This document shows, piece by piece, positions 1 through 9,342 of a stretch of DNA of 64,000 bases. Numbering within the stretch: position 1 is the first letter of the stretch; every line of letters starts with the position of its first letter. This DNA is from Candidatus Sodalis pierantonius str. SOPE (lineage in GTDB: Bacteria; Pseudomonadota; Gammaproteobacteria; Enterobacterales; Enterobacteriaceae), in NCBI RefSeq assembly GCF_000517405.1, contig NZ_CP006568.1, forward strand, positions 3,100,001 to 3,164,000, read 5' to 3'. Position numbers and translations under genes: made by a program. The notes beneath the pieces were generated by a model that searched no databases, was not told the DNA's origin, and saw only the letters and a program-made list of their open reading frames with translations.

Positions 1-442
1 GTTGCGCTAGATATTTCTTGGCGATGGCGCCGGCGGCGACGCGCATCGCCGTTTCCCGCGCCGATGAACGACCGCCGCCGCGATAATCCCGTCGGCCATA
101 CTTCTGTTCGTAGCTGTAATCGGCGTGGCCCGGACGGTAGAGATCTTTGATAGCGCTGTAATCCTGCGAGCGCTGATCGGTATTCTCAATAAGTAGCCCG
201 ATGCTGGTGCCGGTAGTGACACCCTCGAATACGCCGGAGAGGATCTTCACGCGGTCCGGCTCGCGTCGCTGCGTGGTATAGCGCGACGTGCCGGGCCGCC
301 GGCGGTCGAGATCGCGCTGCAGATCCTCCTCGCTAAGCGGGATACCCGGCGGTACGCCGTCGACGATCCCGCCCAGGGCCGGGCCATGGGATTCCCCGAA
401 GGTGGTAACGCGGAAAAATTGCCCAATACTGTTCCCTGCCAT
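1..442 (-). CDS. aroC: Chorismate synthase, N-terminal part (runs off window)
   Basis: Chorismate synthase converts 5-enolpyruvylshikimate-3-phosphate to chorismate, the last common step of aromatic amino acid, folate and quinone synthesis, using reduced FMN. The ATG at 440-442 opens a frame beginning MAGNSIGQFFRVTTFGESHG, the typical start of the family. GRSSARETAMRVAAGAIAKK follows at about residues 124-143. The 147 codons in the window have no stop; the rest lies beyond position 1. prmB and smrB lie next to it as in E. coli. No defect is visible in the part seen. Confidence 0.95.
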   Translation of the reverse strand, partial: MAGNSIGQFFRVTTFGESHGPALGGIVDGVPPGIPLSEEDLQRDLDRRRPGTSRYTTQRREPDRVKILSGVFEGVTTGTSIGLLIENTDQRSQDYSAIKDLYRPGHADYSYEQKYGRRDYRGGGRSSARETAMRVAAGAIAKKYLAQ

Positions 443-521
443 AGGGACTCCTTCTCAATTCCTGATAAATAAAACAGACACGCCACGGCCGCACGCGAGT
501 TCTGCGGCCGGGCCAGGGGTT

Positions 522-1454
522 TTAATCACGGTACAGCTTGAAAAGTTCGCCGCAGGCGATCAACTGTTGCCGCGTCAACATGAATACACCGTCGCCACCT
601 TGGGCGAATTCCAGCCAGCGGAATGGCACCTGCGGGTATTGCGCCATCAAATGCACCATGCTGTTGCCCACTTCGCAAATCAACACGCCATTCTGGGCAA
701 GATAATCGGGCGCACAGGCCAGAATACGCCGCACCAGCTTGAGGCCATCGCTGCCGGCGGCCAGGCCCAGCACCGGTTCAGCGTGAAACTCCGCCGGCAA
801 ATCGTTCATATCCTCTTCATCCACATAAGGAGGATTGGTCACGATCACGTCATAGGCCAGCGGCGGTAAGTCACGGAATAAATCGGAGCGAATCGGGGTG
901 ACCTGATGCTCAACGCCGTGCGCCTGGATATTTTGCTCCGCCACCACCAATACGCCGGGGGCAATATCCACCGCGTCCACCTCCGCCTCGGGATAGGCGT
1001 AGGCGCAAGCGATGGCAATGCAACCGCTACCGGTACACATATCAAGGATATGCGTCGGAGAATGGGACAACAGATCGCGAAAACGATCGGTAATCAGTTC
1101 GCCAATGGGCGAACGCGGGATCAGCACGCGATCGTCAACATAAAATTCCAGTCCGCAAAACCAGGCCTTGTTGGTCAAGTACGGCACGGGTATGCGCTCA
1201 TTGACCCGGCGGATCACCCGCTCAACCACGCGGGCACGCTCGCTGGAGGTCAGGCGCGCGCCGTGCATCTCCGGCGGCAGATCCAGCGGCAGGAACAAAC
1301 TGGGCAACACCAGCTGTAACGCTTCATCCCAGGGATTGTCGGTACCGTGGCCGTAATAGAGCTGCGCGGCGTTAAACCGGCTGACCGTCCAGCGCAGCAT
1401 ATCCTGTATGGTATGCATTTCCGCTACCGCTTCACCCACAAAAATTTTGTCCAA
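522..1454 (-). CDS. prmB: Ribosomal protein L3 N5-glutamine methyltransferase PrmB
   Basis: PrmB methylates a glutamine side chain of ribosomal protein L3 with S-adenosylmethionine. The class I methyltransferase fold shows as the SAM-binding stretch DMCTGSGCIAIACA and the catalytic NPPY motif (VTNPPYVDEED). I place the start at a TTG (1452-1454), giving LDKIFVGEAV and 310 residues, the length of the E. coli protein. A strong GGAGG lies 5 nt upstream of that TTG. The next upstream ATG (1484) would add ten residues absent from the family. It lies directly upstream of aroC on the same strand and appears intact. Confidence 0.94.
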   Translation of the reverse strand: MDKIFVGEAVAEMHTIQDMLRWTVSRFNAAQLYYGHGTDNPWDEALQLVLPSLFLPLDLPPEMHGARLTSSERARVVERVIRRVNERIPVPYLTNKAWFCGLEFYVDDRVLIPRSPIGELITDRFRDLLSHSPTHILDMCTGSGCIAIACAYAYPEAEVDAVDIAPGVLVVAEQNIQAHGVEHQVTPIRSDLFRDLPPLAYDVIVTNPPYVDEEDMNDLPAEFHAEPVLGLAAGSDGLKLVRRILACAPDYLAQNGVLICEVGNSMVHLMAQYPQVPFRWLEFAQGGDGVFMLTRQQLIACGELFKLYRD

Positions 1455-1619
1455 TCTGCCCTCCGCGGCCTTCACTTTCTTCAACAGGCGCTAGTGTGCC
1501 ATGAAGTGACGGACAAAGCAGCAGCCAGTAAACCTTGGAGGGAAACAGCGCCACTTTTTTCGCCGTCAACGGTAAGGAAAGGGTAAACTGAGATAAAATG
1601 CTAGGCGCAGAGCGAAACA

Positions 1620-2150
1620 ATGAAGAAACGATTTACACTGGCGGAGGATGATCTGCTGCTGTTCAGGCAGACGGTGGTAGGCGCTAAGCCGCTGCCCCAG
1701 CACCGGGTAAGACCGCCCCCGCCGCGGCGCACGAAATCCGCCCTGCCCCCGCGACGATTGATTCAGGAGCAGGTGGACGCCAGTTTTTACTTTTCCGATG
1801 AATTCCAGCCGCTGCTTCAGGAAGAGGGGCCGCCGCGCTATGTCCGGCCGGACGTGAGCCCCTATGAGGTGAAAAAGCTGCGGCGCGGTGACTATACGCC
1901 GGAGCTGTTTTTGGATCTGCACGGGCTCACGCAGGCGGAGGCAAAACAGGAACTGGGCGCGCTTATCGCCGCCTGCCGGCGTGAACATGTGTATTGCGCC
2001 TGCGTCATGCATGGACACGGCAAACATATTTTGAAGCAACAGACGCCCCTGTGGCTAGCGCAACATCCTAATATCAAAGGCTTTCATCAGGCGCAGAAGG
2101 AATTTGGCGGCAGCGCGGCGCTATTGATTCTGGCGGAGCTGGCGTCCTAA
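1620..2150 (+). CDS. smrB: Smr-domain ribosome rescue endonuclease SmrB
   Basis: SmrB is a small MutS-related domain nuclease; in E. coli it cleaves mRNA between collided ribosomes. The 176-residue product has a basic, proline-rich N-terminal region and a C-terminal Smr domain (about residues 95-176). That domain carries the family hallmarks DLHG near residue 100 and HGHGK near residue 135. The gene diverges from prmB as in E. coli and the frame is uninterrupted. Confidence 0.93.
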   Translation: MKKRFTLAEDDLLLFRQTVVGAKPLPQHRVRPPPPRRTKSALPPRRLIQEQVDASFYFSDEFQPLLQEEGPPRYVRPDVSPYEVKKLRRGDYTPELFLDLHGLTQAEAKQELGALIAACRREHVYCACVMHGHGKHILKQQTPLWLAQHPNIKGFHQAQKEFGGSAALLILAELAS

Positions 2151-2227
2151 AAGATGACGGTTGCGATAGCGAAGCCACCCGTTACCAGGCTCGGGCGCTA
2201 GTGTTTGCGCCCGTAGTCGATCGGGGG

Positions 2228-2984
2228 TCAGTTAACGCATTGCCGGTCGTTTTCCCAAATCACGGGTCCTTTCCAAATCGACACATCTCCTTTTATGAGA
2301 AGTAATTCGCCATGGCGCTTCACTATCCGATCTTTTATCAACCTGTCTGCTTCGACATCCTGGTTTAAATAGTAAAACACCTCCCCCGTGGCGCAGAACC
2401 AACTTGGGCGCGACAGCCAATGTCGAGGAACAAAGTTGTCGCCATTCATGGCAAATTCACCGGCGTTTACCCGATTATCAATCGCATTCAGCGGTAATAT
2501 CCCCCAAAAGTCTGCGCTGTAAATTTGATAGATATTATTCTGCCACATCAACGTCAGAATTTCGCGATTGAAATCGCGATTGCGATGGAACGTGATATGA
2601 ATGCTGAGACTAAGGTGTTTATTGCTGACTACGGGATACCAGCACGATGTCAAGAGAGCCACGATGATGGTTATGATCGCCAGCGTGCTTTTGGTTCTTC
2701 TGATAATGCGGGATAATTGTTCATAAAGCCAAAGGAATAACGTTATTTTGAGCAGCGACATAGCCCATTGCACGTGGCGGGGTGAGTCAGGATTCAGACT
2801 TGCCACCGCGAATAAACCGATTACAATACCTATCGCTTCGAGGATAAAGAAAAAGTCGAGCAAGCTAGGCTCATTATCATTAACGGCGGCTAGCTTTTCC
2901 CTCACTCTTTCCGTAGCCCTTACGATGCCATAAATAAATGCGGCCACGTAACAGAGTAGTATTCTGATGCTTACGATATAAAGC
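2228..2984 (-). pseudogene. 5'-truncated integral membrane protein gene
   Basis: The open frame continues upstream of the first possible start (GTG at 2945-2947) straight into the IS903 end at 2985, so the N-terminal part was lost. About 250 C-terminal residues remain. They include two or three hydrophobic segments (around IGIVIGLFAVASL and STLAIITIIVALLTSCW) and then a soluble tail. The layout resembles the C-terminal part of a multi-span envelope enzyme such as a GtrII-like glucosyltransferase, but I cannot assign a family firmly. The missing 5' part is not found beyond the IS block, which suggests a deletion. It sits between smrB and sixA, where E. coli has no equivalent. Confidence 0.6.
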
Positions 2985-3895
2985 GGCTTTGTTGAATAAA
3001 TCGAACTTTTAGGTGACTGGCGGCTCTGATCACTACATTCGTTTCAACATCAGGTCCCCATGGCAAAGCAAAAGTTTAAAATTACCAACTGGCCCGCATA
3101 TAACAATGCGCTCAGGCAGCGGGGGGACCTGACAGTATGGCTTGATGAGTCAGCCATTGCTGCATGGACTGAGAGTACACCACCTGAACATCGTGGCCGG
3201 CCGCTTCACTACACCGATATGGCCATTACCACGGTTCTGATGATAAAGCGCGTGTTTAACCTTTCGCTCCGGGCGTTACAGGATTTCGTTGACTCGATTT
3301 TTAAACTGATGGGGCTGTCGCTGCGCTGCCCAGATTACTCTCTGGTCAGCCGGCGAGCAAAAACCGTCGACATCAGCATAAAAACGCCAACCCGCGGCGA
3401 AATCTCACACCTGGTCATCGATGGCACCGGCCTGAAAGTCTTCGGCGAAGGCGAATGGAAAGTCAGGCAGCATGGGGCTGAGAGGCGCAGAGTATGGCGC
3501 AAGCTTCATCTGGCAGTAGATAGCGTGACACATGAAATTATCTGTGCCGATTTATCGCTAAGCGGTACGACAGATGCGCAGGCGCTGCCCGGGCTGATTA
3601 ACCAAACCCACCGGAAAATCAGGGAAGCGTCGGCTGACAGTGCTTACGATACGCGTTACTGTCATGATGCTCTGCTGAGGAAAAAAATAAAGCCGCTTAT
3701 CCCACCGCGAAGTGGTGCGCAATATTGGCCAGCTCGATACCATGAGCGTAACCATGCGGTGGCAAATCAGCATCTGAGCGGCAATAACGATACCTGGAAA
3801 AATAAAGTAGGTTATCACCGGCGTTCACTGGCTGAAACGGCCATGTTCCGGTTTAAAACACTTCTGGGTGGTCATCTGAGTCTGCATGACTATGA
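2985..3895 (+). mobile_element. IS903-group IS (IS5 family), copy 1, 3' end missing
   Basis: The left end starts GGCTTTGTTGAATAAATC, the terminal inverted repeat of the IS903 group. Full copies elsewhere in the window are 1055 bp and carry a 307-codon transposase gene. This copy keeps its first 911 bp and is cut inside the transposase gene by a second copy starting at 3896. The missing 145 bp do not reappear after the second copy, and no 9-bp target duplication pairs with the left flank. The junction is therefore not a simple insertion. Confidence 0.93.
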
Positions 3896-3923
3896 GGCTT
3901 TGTTGAATAAATCGAACTTTTAG
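3060..3923 (+). pseudogene. IS903 transposase, C-terminally truncated (copy 1)
   Basis: This is the first 279 codons or so of the 307-residue DDE transposase. It reads intact to HDY and then runs into the inverted repeat of copy 2, ending with eight foreign residues. The acidic residues in VIDGTG and SAYDTR and the glutamate in SLAETAMF are still present. Loss of the final residues and of the right inverted repeat makes the copy immobile on its own. Confidence 0.9.
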
Positions 3924-4691
3924 GTGACTGGCGGCTCTGATCACTACATTCGTTTCAACATCAGGTCCCCATGGCAAAGCAAAAGTTTAAAATCACCAAC
4001 TGGCCCGCATATAACAATGCGCTCAGGCAGCGGGGGGACCTGACAGTATGGCTTGATGAGTCAGCCATTGCTGCATGGACTGAGAGTACACCACCTGAAC
4101 ATCGTGGCCGGCCGCTTCACTACACCGATATGGCCATTACCACGGTTCTGATGATAAAGCGCGTGTTTAACCTTTCGCTCCGGGCGTTACAGGGTTTCGT
4201 TGACTCGATTTTTAAACTGATGGGGCTGTCGCTGCGCTGCCCAGATTACTCTCTGGTCAGCCGGCGAGCAAAAACCGTCGACATCAGCATAAAAACGCCA
4301 ACCCGCGGCGAAATCTCACACCTGGTCATCGATGGCACCGGCCTGAAAATCTTCGGCGAAGGCGAATGGAAAGTCAGGCAGCATGGGGCTGAGAGGCGCA
4401 GAGTATGGCGCAAGCTTCATCTGGCAGTAGATAGCGCGACACATGAAATTATCTGTGCCGATTTATCGCTAAGCGGTACGACAGATGCGCAGGCGCTGCC
4501 CGGGCTGATTAACCAAACCCACCGGAAAATCAGGGAAGCGTCGGCTGACAGTGCTTACGATACGCGTTACTGTCATGATGCTCTGCTGAGGAAAAAAATA
4601 AAGCCGCTTATCCCACCGTGAAGTGGTGCGCAATATTGGCCAGCTCGATACCATGAGCGTAACCATGCGGTGGCAAATCAGCATCTGAGCG

Positions 4692-5950
4692 GACCCTGTA
4701 CACGATTCTGTGTAAATGCCTTTTCTCAGAAGTGACCGTCCAGGCGGTCACCGAACTCGATAATAAAGCGGCTCATTGCCATGCGCCAGTCCCTCAAAGG
4801 CATTGTCCATTTCTGTGAGGCCGCCTGTATCGCCAGCCACACCACCTTTTTCACTGCGTCGTCGGTCGGGAACACCTTGCGCTTTTTGATGGCATGCCGG
4901 ATCACGCTGTTTAACGACTCGATGGCGTTGGTCGTGTAGATCACCTTGCGGATGTCCGTTGGGTAGGCAAAGAACGTGGCCAGATTGGCCCAGTTTGCCT
5001 GCCAGCTTCGACTTATTTGCGGGTAGCGGATGTCTCCCAGGCACTGGAGAACGCTTCCAGCGCCTGCAAGCCAGCTTCTTCCGTAGGGGCCTGATAGATA
5101 ACGGCCTTGTAGTCCTTCCAGGAGACGAACCGCAGGCTGTTGCGCACCATATGCACGATACACAGCTGGAGCCGCGCCTCCGGATACACCGCGTTAATAG
5201 CGTCAGGGAAACCTTTCAGCCCGTCTACGCAGGCGATAAGGATATCGTTCAGGCCGCGGTTTTTCAGCTCTATCAGCACGTTCAGCCAGAACTTTGCGCC
5301 TTCATTTTCGGCCAGCCACATACCTAGCAACTCTTTCTGGCCTTCGATGTTGATGTCCAGCGCCAGGAACACAGATTTGTTGATGATGCGGCTGTCCTGC
5401 CGGACTTTTAGAACGATAAAGTCAAGATAAACAATGGGATAGACTGCATCCAGAGGCCGGTTTTGCCATTCGACAACCTGCTCCATGACCGCATCGGTGA
5501 CCTTTGAGACCAGCGCCGGCGATCTCGCGGGTGGTCATCCCTTTGGCGTACAACGATAAAATCTGGTTATCCATCCCGGTAATCCGGGTCTGGTTTTTCT
5601 TCACCAGTTGCGGTTCAAAGGAACCGTCACGATCGCGCGGAGTACGCAGCGCCAGCGGGCCATCGCCAGGGTAACGGTTTTTGTGGAATAGCCGTTGCGG
5701 GCGTTGGTCCCCGGTTTAGGCTGATTTTTATCGTAGCCGAGGTGATGGGTCATTTCGGCATTGAGAGCTGCTTCGACGCTGATTTTTTTCAGCAGCCGAT
5801 CGAAGTGACTGAGATCTTCAGGGGTTTTGAGATTTTTGGCCAGTTCGTTAGCCAGAGCCTGCAACTGTTTTTCGTCCATAAATTAACCTGTTTTTGATGT
5901 TGGATTGAACATATCAAAATCAGGCAAATACACAAATTCTAAACAGGCTC
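4692..5950 (-). mobile_element. IS256-family IS, type A, copy 1 (defective)
   Basis: The ends are GACCCTGTACACG at 4692 and, as reverse complement, GAGCCTGTTTAGAATTTG at 5950. An exact 8-bp target duplication flanks it, as expected for the IS256 family. It is 1259 bp against 1315-1318 bp for the intact copies at 18909 and 21093, because of several internal deletions. Confidence 0.93.
4726..5879 (-). pseudogene. IS256 transposase, multiply frameshifted (copy 1)
   Basis: Compared with the 403-residue copy at 18981-20192, this one reads in pieces. MDEKQLQ to about residue 80 is followed by a frameshift near 5670. About 46 bp around FKELYDADVS are missing near 5522. A third lesion lies near 5035, where codons around the SSAWDIRYPQ segment are altered, and VTRDLKA is missing near 5100. 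The C-terminal piece still has the NAIESLN segment. It cannot make a functional enzyme. Confidence 0.9.
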
Positions 5951-6217
5951 TCTGAGCGGCAATAACGATACCTGGAAAAAGAAAGTAGGTTATCACCGGC
6001 GTTCACTGGCTGAAACGGCCATGTTCCGGTTTAAAACACTTCTGGGTGGTCATCTGAGTCTGCATGACTATGACGCGCAGGTAGGTAAGGCTATGGCAAT
6101 GGTCAAAGCGCTTAACCGGATCACGCTGTTAGGAATACCAAACAGCGTCCGCATCATGTAACAATCGCCCTGATAGGGAGGAAGTCGTCACAAATTTCGG
6201 ATTTATTCAACAAAGCG

Positions 6218-6943
6218 TTTATCCCCCTGAAACCCCTGTTTTCCCGCTTGTTAAAAATGTCACCCACTCTTCTCAAGTTTGACAATGAGAAACCATTATA
6301 ATTAATTTAATCTGTAAATACACACAAAATTTGCACGACCTTTACTATTGCATTAATAATTGTTAATAATATGATTTCCATACTTTTATTTAACTTTCCT
6401 GTTGTAAATGAGAACACGTATATATATCGTTTCGTTCAAGTGAGTCGCACCACCCACCTCCTTCCTAGACCGGACGGTACCGACAGCCCCCCCCTGACCA
6501 CGGGGGGTTATGGCACCCGCGGATTCACCGCGCAAACCGCGCTTTATAGCGAATACGGTTGCTCGGGAACGCGTTTGGGGTGAGCTTTGTGGGGGGGATT
6601 GTTTGAGGGTTAATGCTTCTTAAAAGATGAACTAAGACGCACCGGCAGGCGGGGGCAAGTCTGGCGCACAAACACGGTGAGCGGTAAGAAAAGGGCGGGC
6701 CGTCCCGCCTAGATAAGACATCTACTTGCCGATCCTCACGCTGACGGCGGGCCTGTTAACCCGCGTCGGGGAAGATAAGGGCCGCAGAGAGCGACTATCT
6801 CAGCCAAAACGCCACTCGGTCTTTCACCGGCGCGACAGGGCGGTAAGCCGCTAAGCAGGGCGCGGCAAAACCGTTAGACGTAAGCCTAGAGACAGCAATG
6901 TCGATTAGCGGCGTCAGCGTCCGAAAACGTCGCGGCAACGCGT
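6218..6943. other. 726-bp interval without a recognisable gene
   Basis: The first 150 bp are AT-rich. A 70-codon frame at 6371-6583 lacks a ribosome binding site and resembles nothing I know. A GC hairpin (GGCGGG, 4-nt loop, CCCGCC) lies at about 6698-6715 with no T-run. The interval separates the IS block from sixA and probably holds decayed sequence. Confidence 0.4.
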
Positions 6944-7516
6944 CTAGCAGGGGAAAAGGTCATAATCCCCGCTCTCAGGGACAGCCTTCGCTGCGCCCGC
7001 ACGCCCTTTGTTCAGACTTTCGACAGCAGTTGCGTTGGCCCTACTTAGCAGTTGCGTTGGCCCTACTTGCCAGCACAGCTTGCCGCTGCCGCTGACGGCG
7101 TCCAGATCCACGCCCGCCACGGCGGAAGTGGCGAACATCGGCGGCTGCTCCTCGGGGCATAAATCCACCACCAGATATCCCACCAACGGCAAATGGGAGA
7201 TGACCAGCACCCGGTTCAGCCCTTCATTCGCCAGCGCCTGCAAATAGCAGCATACCAGTCCGGCATCCCCGCCCGGCGTCAGCTCCGGCAACACTTCATG
7301 TCCGTCCGGCAACACCAGATATGCCTGCAGGGTATCGAGCGTCTGCCTAGCGCGCAAATAGGGACTGACCAACACCCGATCGATATCCGCCACTTGGCCG
7401 CTAAGCCAGCGCGCCATCAGGCCGGATTCGTCACGGCCCCGATCGGTCAGGGGTCTTTCCGCATCGCTGGCGGCCTCGGAAACAGCATCGCCATGCCGCA
7501 TAATTAGAACTTGCAT
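6944..7516 (-). CDS. sixA: Phosphohistidine phosphatase SixA, C terminus altered by 22-bp duplication
   Basis: SixA removes phosphate from histidine (ArcB Hpt domain, NPr) and belongs to the histidine phosphatase superfamily. The start MQVLIMRHGD contains the catalytic RHG; the second histidine is in VISHLPLVGYL near residue 108. I chose the ATG at 7516 because the family begins there; upstream in-frame codons are not conserved. The product is 190 residues against 161 in E. coli. A 22-bp tandem duplication (7025-7068) shifts the frame at about residue 158. With one unit removed the frame would end QLLSKV-stop at 160 residues. The catalytic core precedes the change, so activity may persist. 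fadJ and fadI, its usual neighbours, are missing. Confidence 0.93.
   Translation of the reverse strand: MQVLIMRHGDAVSEAASDAERPLTDRGRDESGLMARWLSGQVADIDRVLVSPYLRARQTLDTLQAYLVLPDGHEVLPELTPGGDAGLVCCYLQALANEGLNRVLVISHLPLVGYLVVDLCPEEQPPMFATSAVAGVDLDAVSGSGKLCWQVGPTQLLSRANATAVESLNKGRAGAAKAVPESGDYDLFPC
7025..7068. repeat. 22-bp perfect tandem duplication inside sixA
   Basis: Two identical adjacent 22-bp units (7025-7046 and 7047-7068). Because 22 is not a multiple of three, the duplication replaces the native SixA ending with about 30 unrelated residues. Confidence 0.95.
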
Positions 7517-7892
7517 AATGCACCGTTGTTGTTGGGGAAAAACGCGTCCGGTCGGCTGGATAATAACCCACAGCCTGCCACTGACGCACGGGTCGTGCCG
7601 CCATCCACCCGCGGTGGCGGTATAACGACCGTGCCAGATGAGCAGTCTCATCTGACCAAAACGCTGTTTTTTTTACATCAACTCCACCCCGGGAGTCAAT
7701 ATCACGCGCAGGGTCATTCGCAGCGAGCAGCGATTTCGGGGTGAAAACGCGCCGCGCCTTTACGATGACTATCAGGCTATGACAACACTTTAGCCGAATG
7801 GTGCATAAACACCGTGGGAATATTCTCAACACGGAACAAAAACGGTTCCCCGCCGCGCCGTAAGGGTTCAGCAGCGGGGGTCGACAATGGCG
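7517..7892. other. Interval where fadJ and fadI would be expected
   Basis: In E. coli fadJ and fadI lie between sixA and yfcZ. Here 376 bp separate the two genes, and no frame resembles either beta-oxidation enzyme. I see no IS scar. A clean deletion of about 3.4 kb is the simplest explanation. Confidence 0.6.
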
Positions 7893-8189
7893 TTAACGCA
7901 GACCCAGTTGGAAAATCAGCGTTTCCGCCTGACAGCAAAAAGTAAAATCCGCGTCCAGCACGAAACCGTCGTCCTGCGGTTCAATCCTGGCATCGATTTG
8001 GCAAGGATCGGATTCCACCGCGCGGGCTTTTTCCGTCAGCGTGGCCAACATCGATTCCGCCTGCTGGCGAACCGCAAACTCGCGGCTAAAGCTCACCTTG
8101 CAATCTTCATTATCAATGATGGTGCCAACGTCAACACAGCAGCAGGCTGCCGTTTCATTTGCGCTGCATTTGTTCAGTGAATTAGCCAT
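7893..8189 (-). CDS. yfcZ: YfcZ/YiiS family protein
   Basis: 98-residue small cytosolic protein of unknown function, matching E. coli YfcZ in length and motif order. It has a cysteine cluster (AACCCVDVGTIIDNEDC, about residues 14-30), TLTEKARAVESDPC in the middle, and DFTFCCQAETLIFQLGLR at the C terminus. The start at 8189 has GGAGA upstream. In E. coli it sits between fadI and fadL, both absent here, so it has survived the loss of its neighbours. Confidence 0.93.
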   Translation of the reverse strand: MANSLNKCSANETAACCCVDVGTIIDNEDCKVSFSREFAVRQQAESMLATLTEKARAVESDPCQIDARIEPQDDGFVLDADFTFCCQAETLIFQLGLR

Positions 8190-8550
8190 TGTGTTCTCCT
8201 TGCCGAGCGATCCGGGGTGGCGCTAGTCATCAATCTTACTCATTATAGGGAATAATTATACGCCCCTTGCGCCGGCGTTAACAGCCGATCCGGCGGACAA
8301 TAGGACCGTCAAAGACGCGTTTTTATCGCCCGAGGTAAACGGAAATCGCTCGCTATTTCCAGCGCGTTACCGATGTAGCGAGAGCGTAAACGGAACGTCA
8401 TACCGTGTGCGACGGCGCTAACATCACCGCCCCCGGCGGGTCGTCACCCCGTCAGTCGCCCCTGCCCCCGCTCACGCGCCCTCCCCGACCGGCGCGCGGT
8501 CCCCTCTGCCGTCCGGGCGTTAGCCCATCGACCACAGGGGGCAGCTCCGT
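8190..8550. other. Interval where fadL would be expected
   Basis: E. coli places fadL, the long-chain fatty acid channel gene, between yfcZ and mlaA. These 361 bp contain no barrel-protein frame and no recognisable remnant, only GC-rich low-complexity DNA near 8420-8540. Confidence 0.55.
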
Positions 8551-9309
8551 TTATTGGGCATCTATCGAGTTAAGATCACCTTGGATCGCGGCGGCGTTCG
8601 GGTTTTCCTGCGGCGTCAACACGCCGTCGCTGGCCAGGAAATCATGGCGCTGGAAATAGGCGGCGCGTACCATGGCGTAAGGATCCTGCGAATTGCGCAG
8701 CAGGCCGTCCGAATCCAGCAGTTGGGCGCGGGTTTCCAGGCCTTCCAACGCCCATTTGCCGGCGGACATCCACCAGGTTAGGTAGCTCAACAGCGGGTAG
8801 AGATCATCCACCAGCCCGCCGACGTCCTCACGGGGCGTGAAACTGCCGTAGCCGGGCAACTGCACATACGGGCCGTAACCGACGCCATAATGACCCAGCG
8901 TACTGCCGAAGCGCCGAGGCTCCTCTTTGGCCAGTTTTGGGTTCGCCATAGAGGCCACATCAATTAAGCCCCCCATGCCAAGCAGGGTATTAAGGAAAAA
9001 GCGGTTGAAATGCACCATCGCTTTGTAGGGCTTGCCCTCGACAAAGTAGTTGACCATGGTGGCGGGCTCTTCCAGGTTGGTGAAAAAATTGCTCAACCCG
9101 TCACGCGCCGGCTTCGGCACATAATCCCGCCAGGCCACCGCCGCCGGGCGCACCACGTAGGGATCCAGCACGTTATAGTTGAAATTAAACATGCTGCGGT
9201 TGAAACCCTCCAGAGGATCCGACCGGCCTTGGTCGTCCTGATTTTGATGAGTAGCGCACCCCAGAAGCAGGACGCTGGCAAACGCCACACCTGACAGGCG
9301 GAAATTCAT
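8551..9309 (-). CDS. mlaA: Outer membrane lipid asymmetry lipoprotein MlaA (VacJ)
   Basis: MlaA is the outer-membrane component of the Mla system, which returns mislocalised phospholipids from the outer leaflet to the inner membrane. The 252-residue precursor starts with a lipoprotein signal ending LLLGC (Cys18). The conserved DPLEGFNRSMFNFNYNVLDP (about residues 32-51) and LGHYGVGYGPYVQLPGYG (about 138-155) follow. Length is close to the E. coli protein (251). No lesions are visible. Confidence 0.95.
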   Translation of the reverse strand: MNFRLSGVAFASVLLLGCATHQNQDDQGRSDPLEGFNRSMFNFNYNVLDPYVVRPAAVAWRDYVPKPARDGLSNFFTNLEEPATMVNYFVEGKPYKAMVHFNRFFLNTLLGMGGLIDVASMANPKLAKEEPRRFGSTLGHYGVGYGPYVQLPGYGSFTPREDVGGLVDDLYPLLSYLTWWMSAGKWALEGLETRAQLLDSDGLLRNSQDPYAMVRAAYFQRHDFLASDGVLTPQENPNAAAIQGDLNSIDAQ

Positions 9310-9342
9310 TATAAAACTCCGTTGTATTTTCTTATGCCATCG

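Larger units (their letters stand above)
3971..6161 (+). pseudogene. IS903 transposase, nonsense mutation plus IS256 insertion (copy 2)
   Basis: The reading frame stops at codon 217, where CGA became TGA (4619-4621). The protein ends after PLIPP instead of continuing into RSGAQYW. The remaining 3' part is split by the IS256 and resumes at 5959, ending at the TAA at 6159-6161. Either lesion is inactivating. Confidence 0.92.
3896..6217 (+). mobile_element. IS903-group IS, copy 2, interrupted by IS256
   Basis: The left end is at 3896 and the right end (GATTTATTCAACAAAGCG) at 6217. The IS256 copy at 4692-5950 splits it, flanked by the 8-bp duplication TCTGAGCG (4684-4691 and 5951-5958). Removing the IS256 and one duplication restores a full-length IS903. 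The flanks of copy 2 itself (TGACTATGA and TTTATCCCC) do not match, so its outer junctions arose by recombination or deletion. Confidence 0.93.

Noticed and set aside
6371..6583. 70-codon plus-strand frame
   Set aside because: No ribosome binding site, odd composition after residue 20, and no recognisable family.
7431..7832. 133-codon frame between sixA and yfcZ as a fadJ or fadI remnant
   Set aside because: No segment resembles thiolase or the multifunctional enzyme; no supporting start site.
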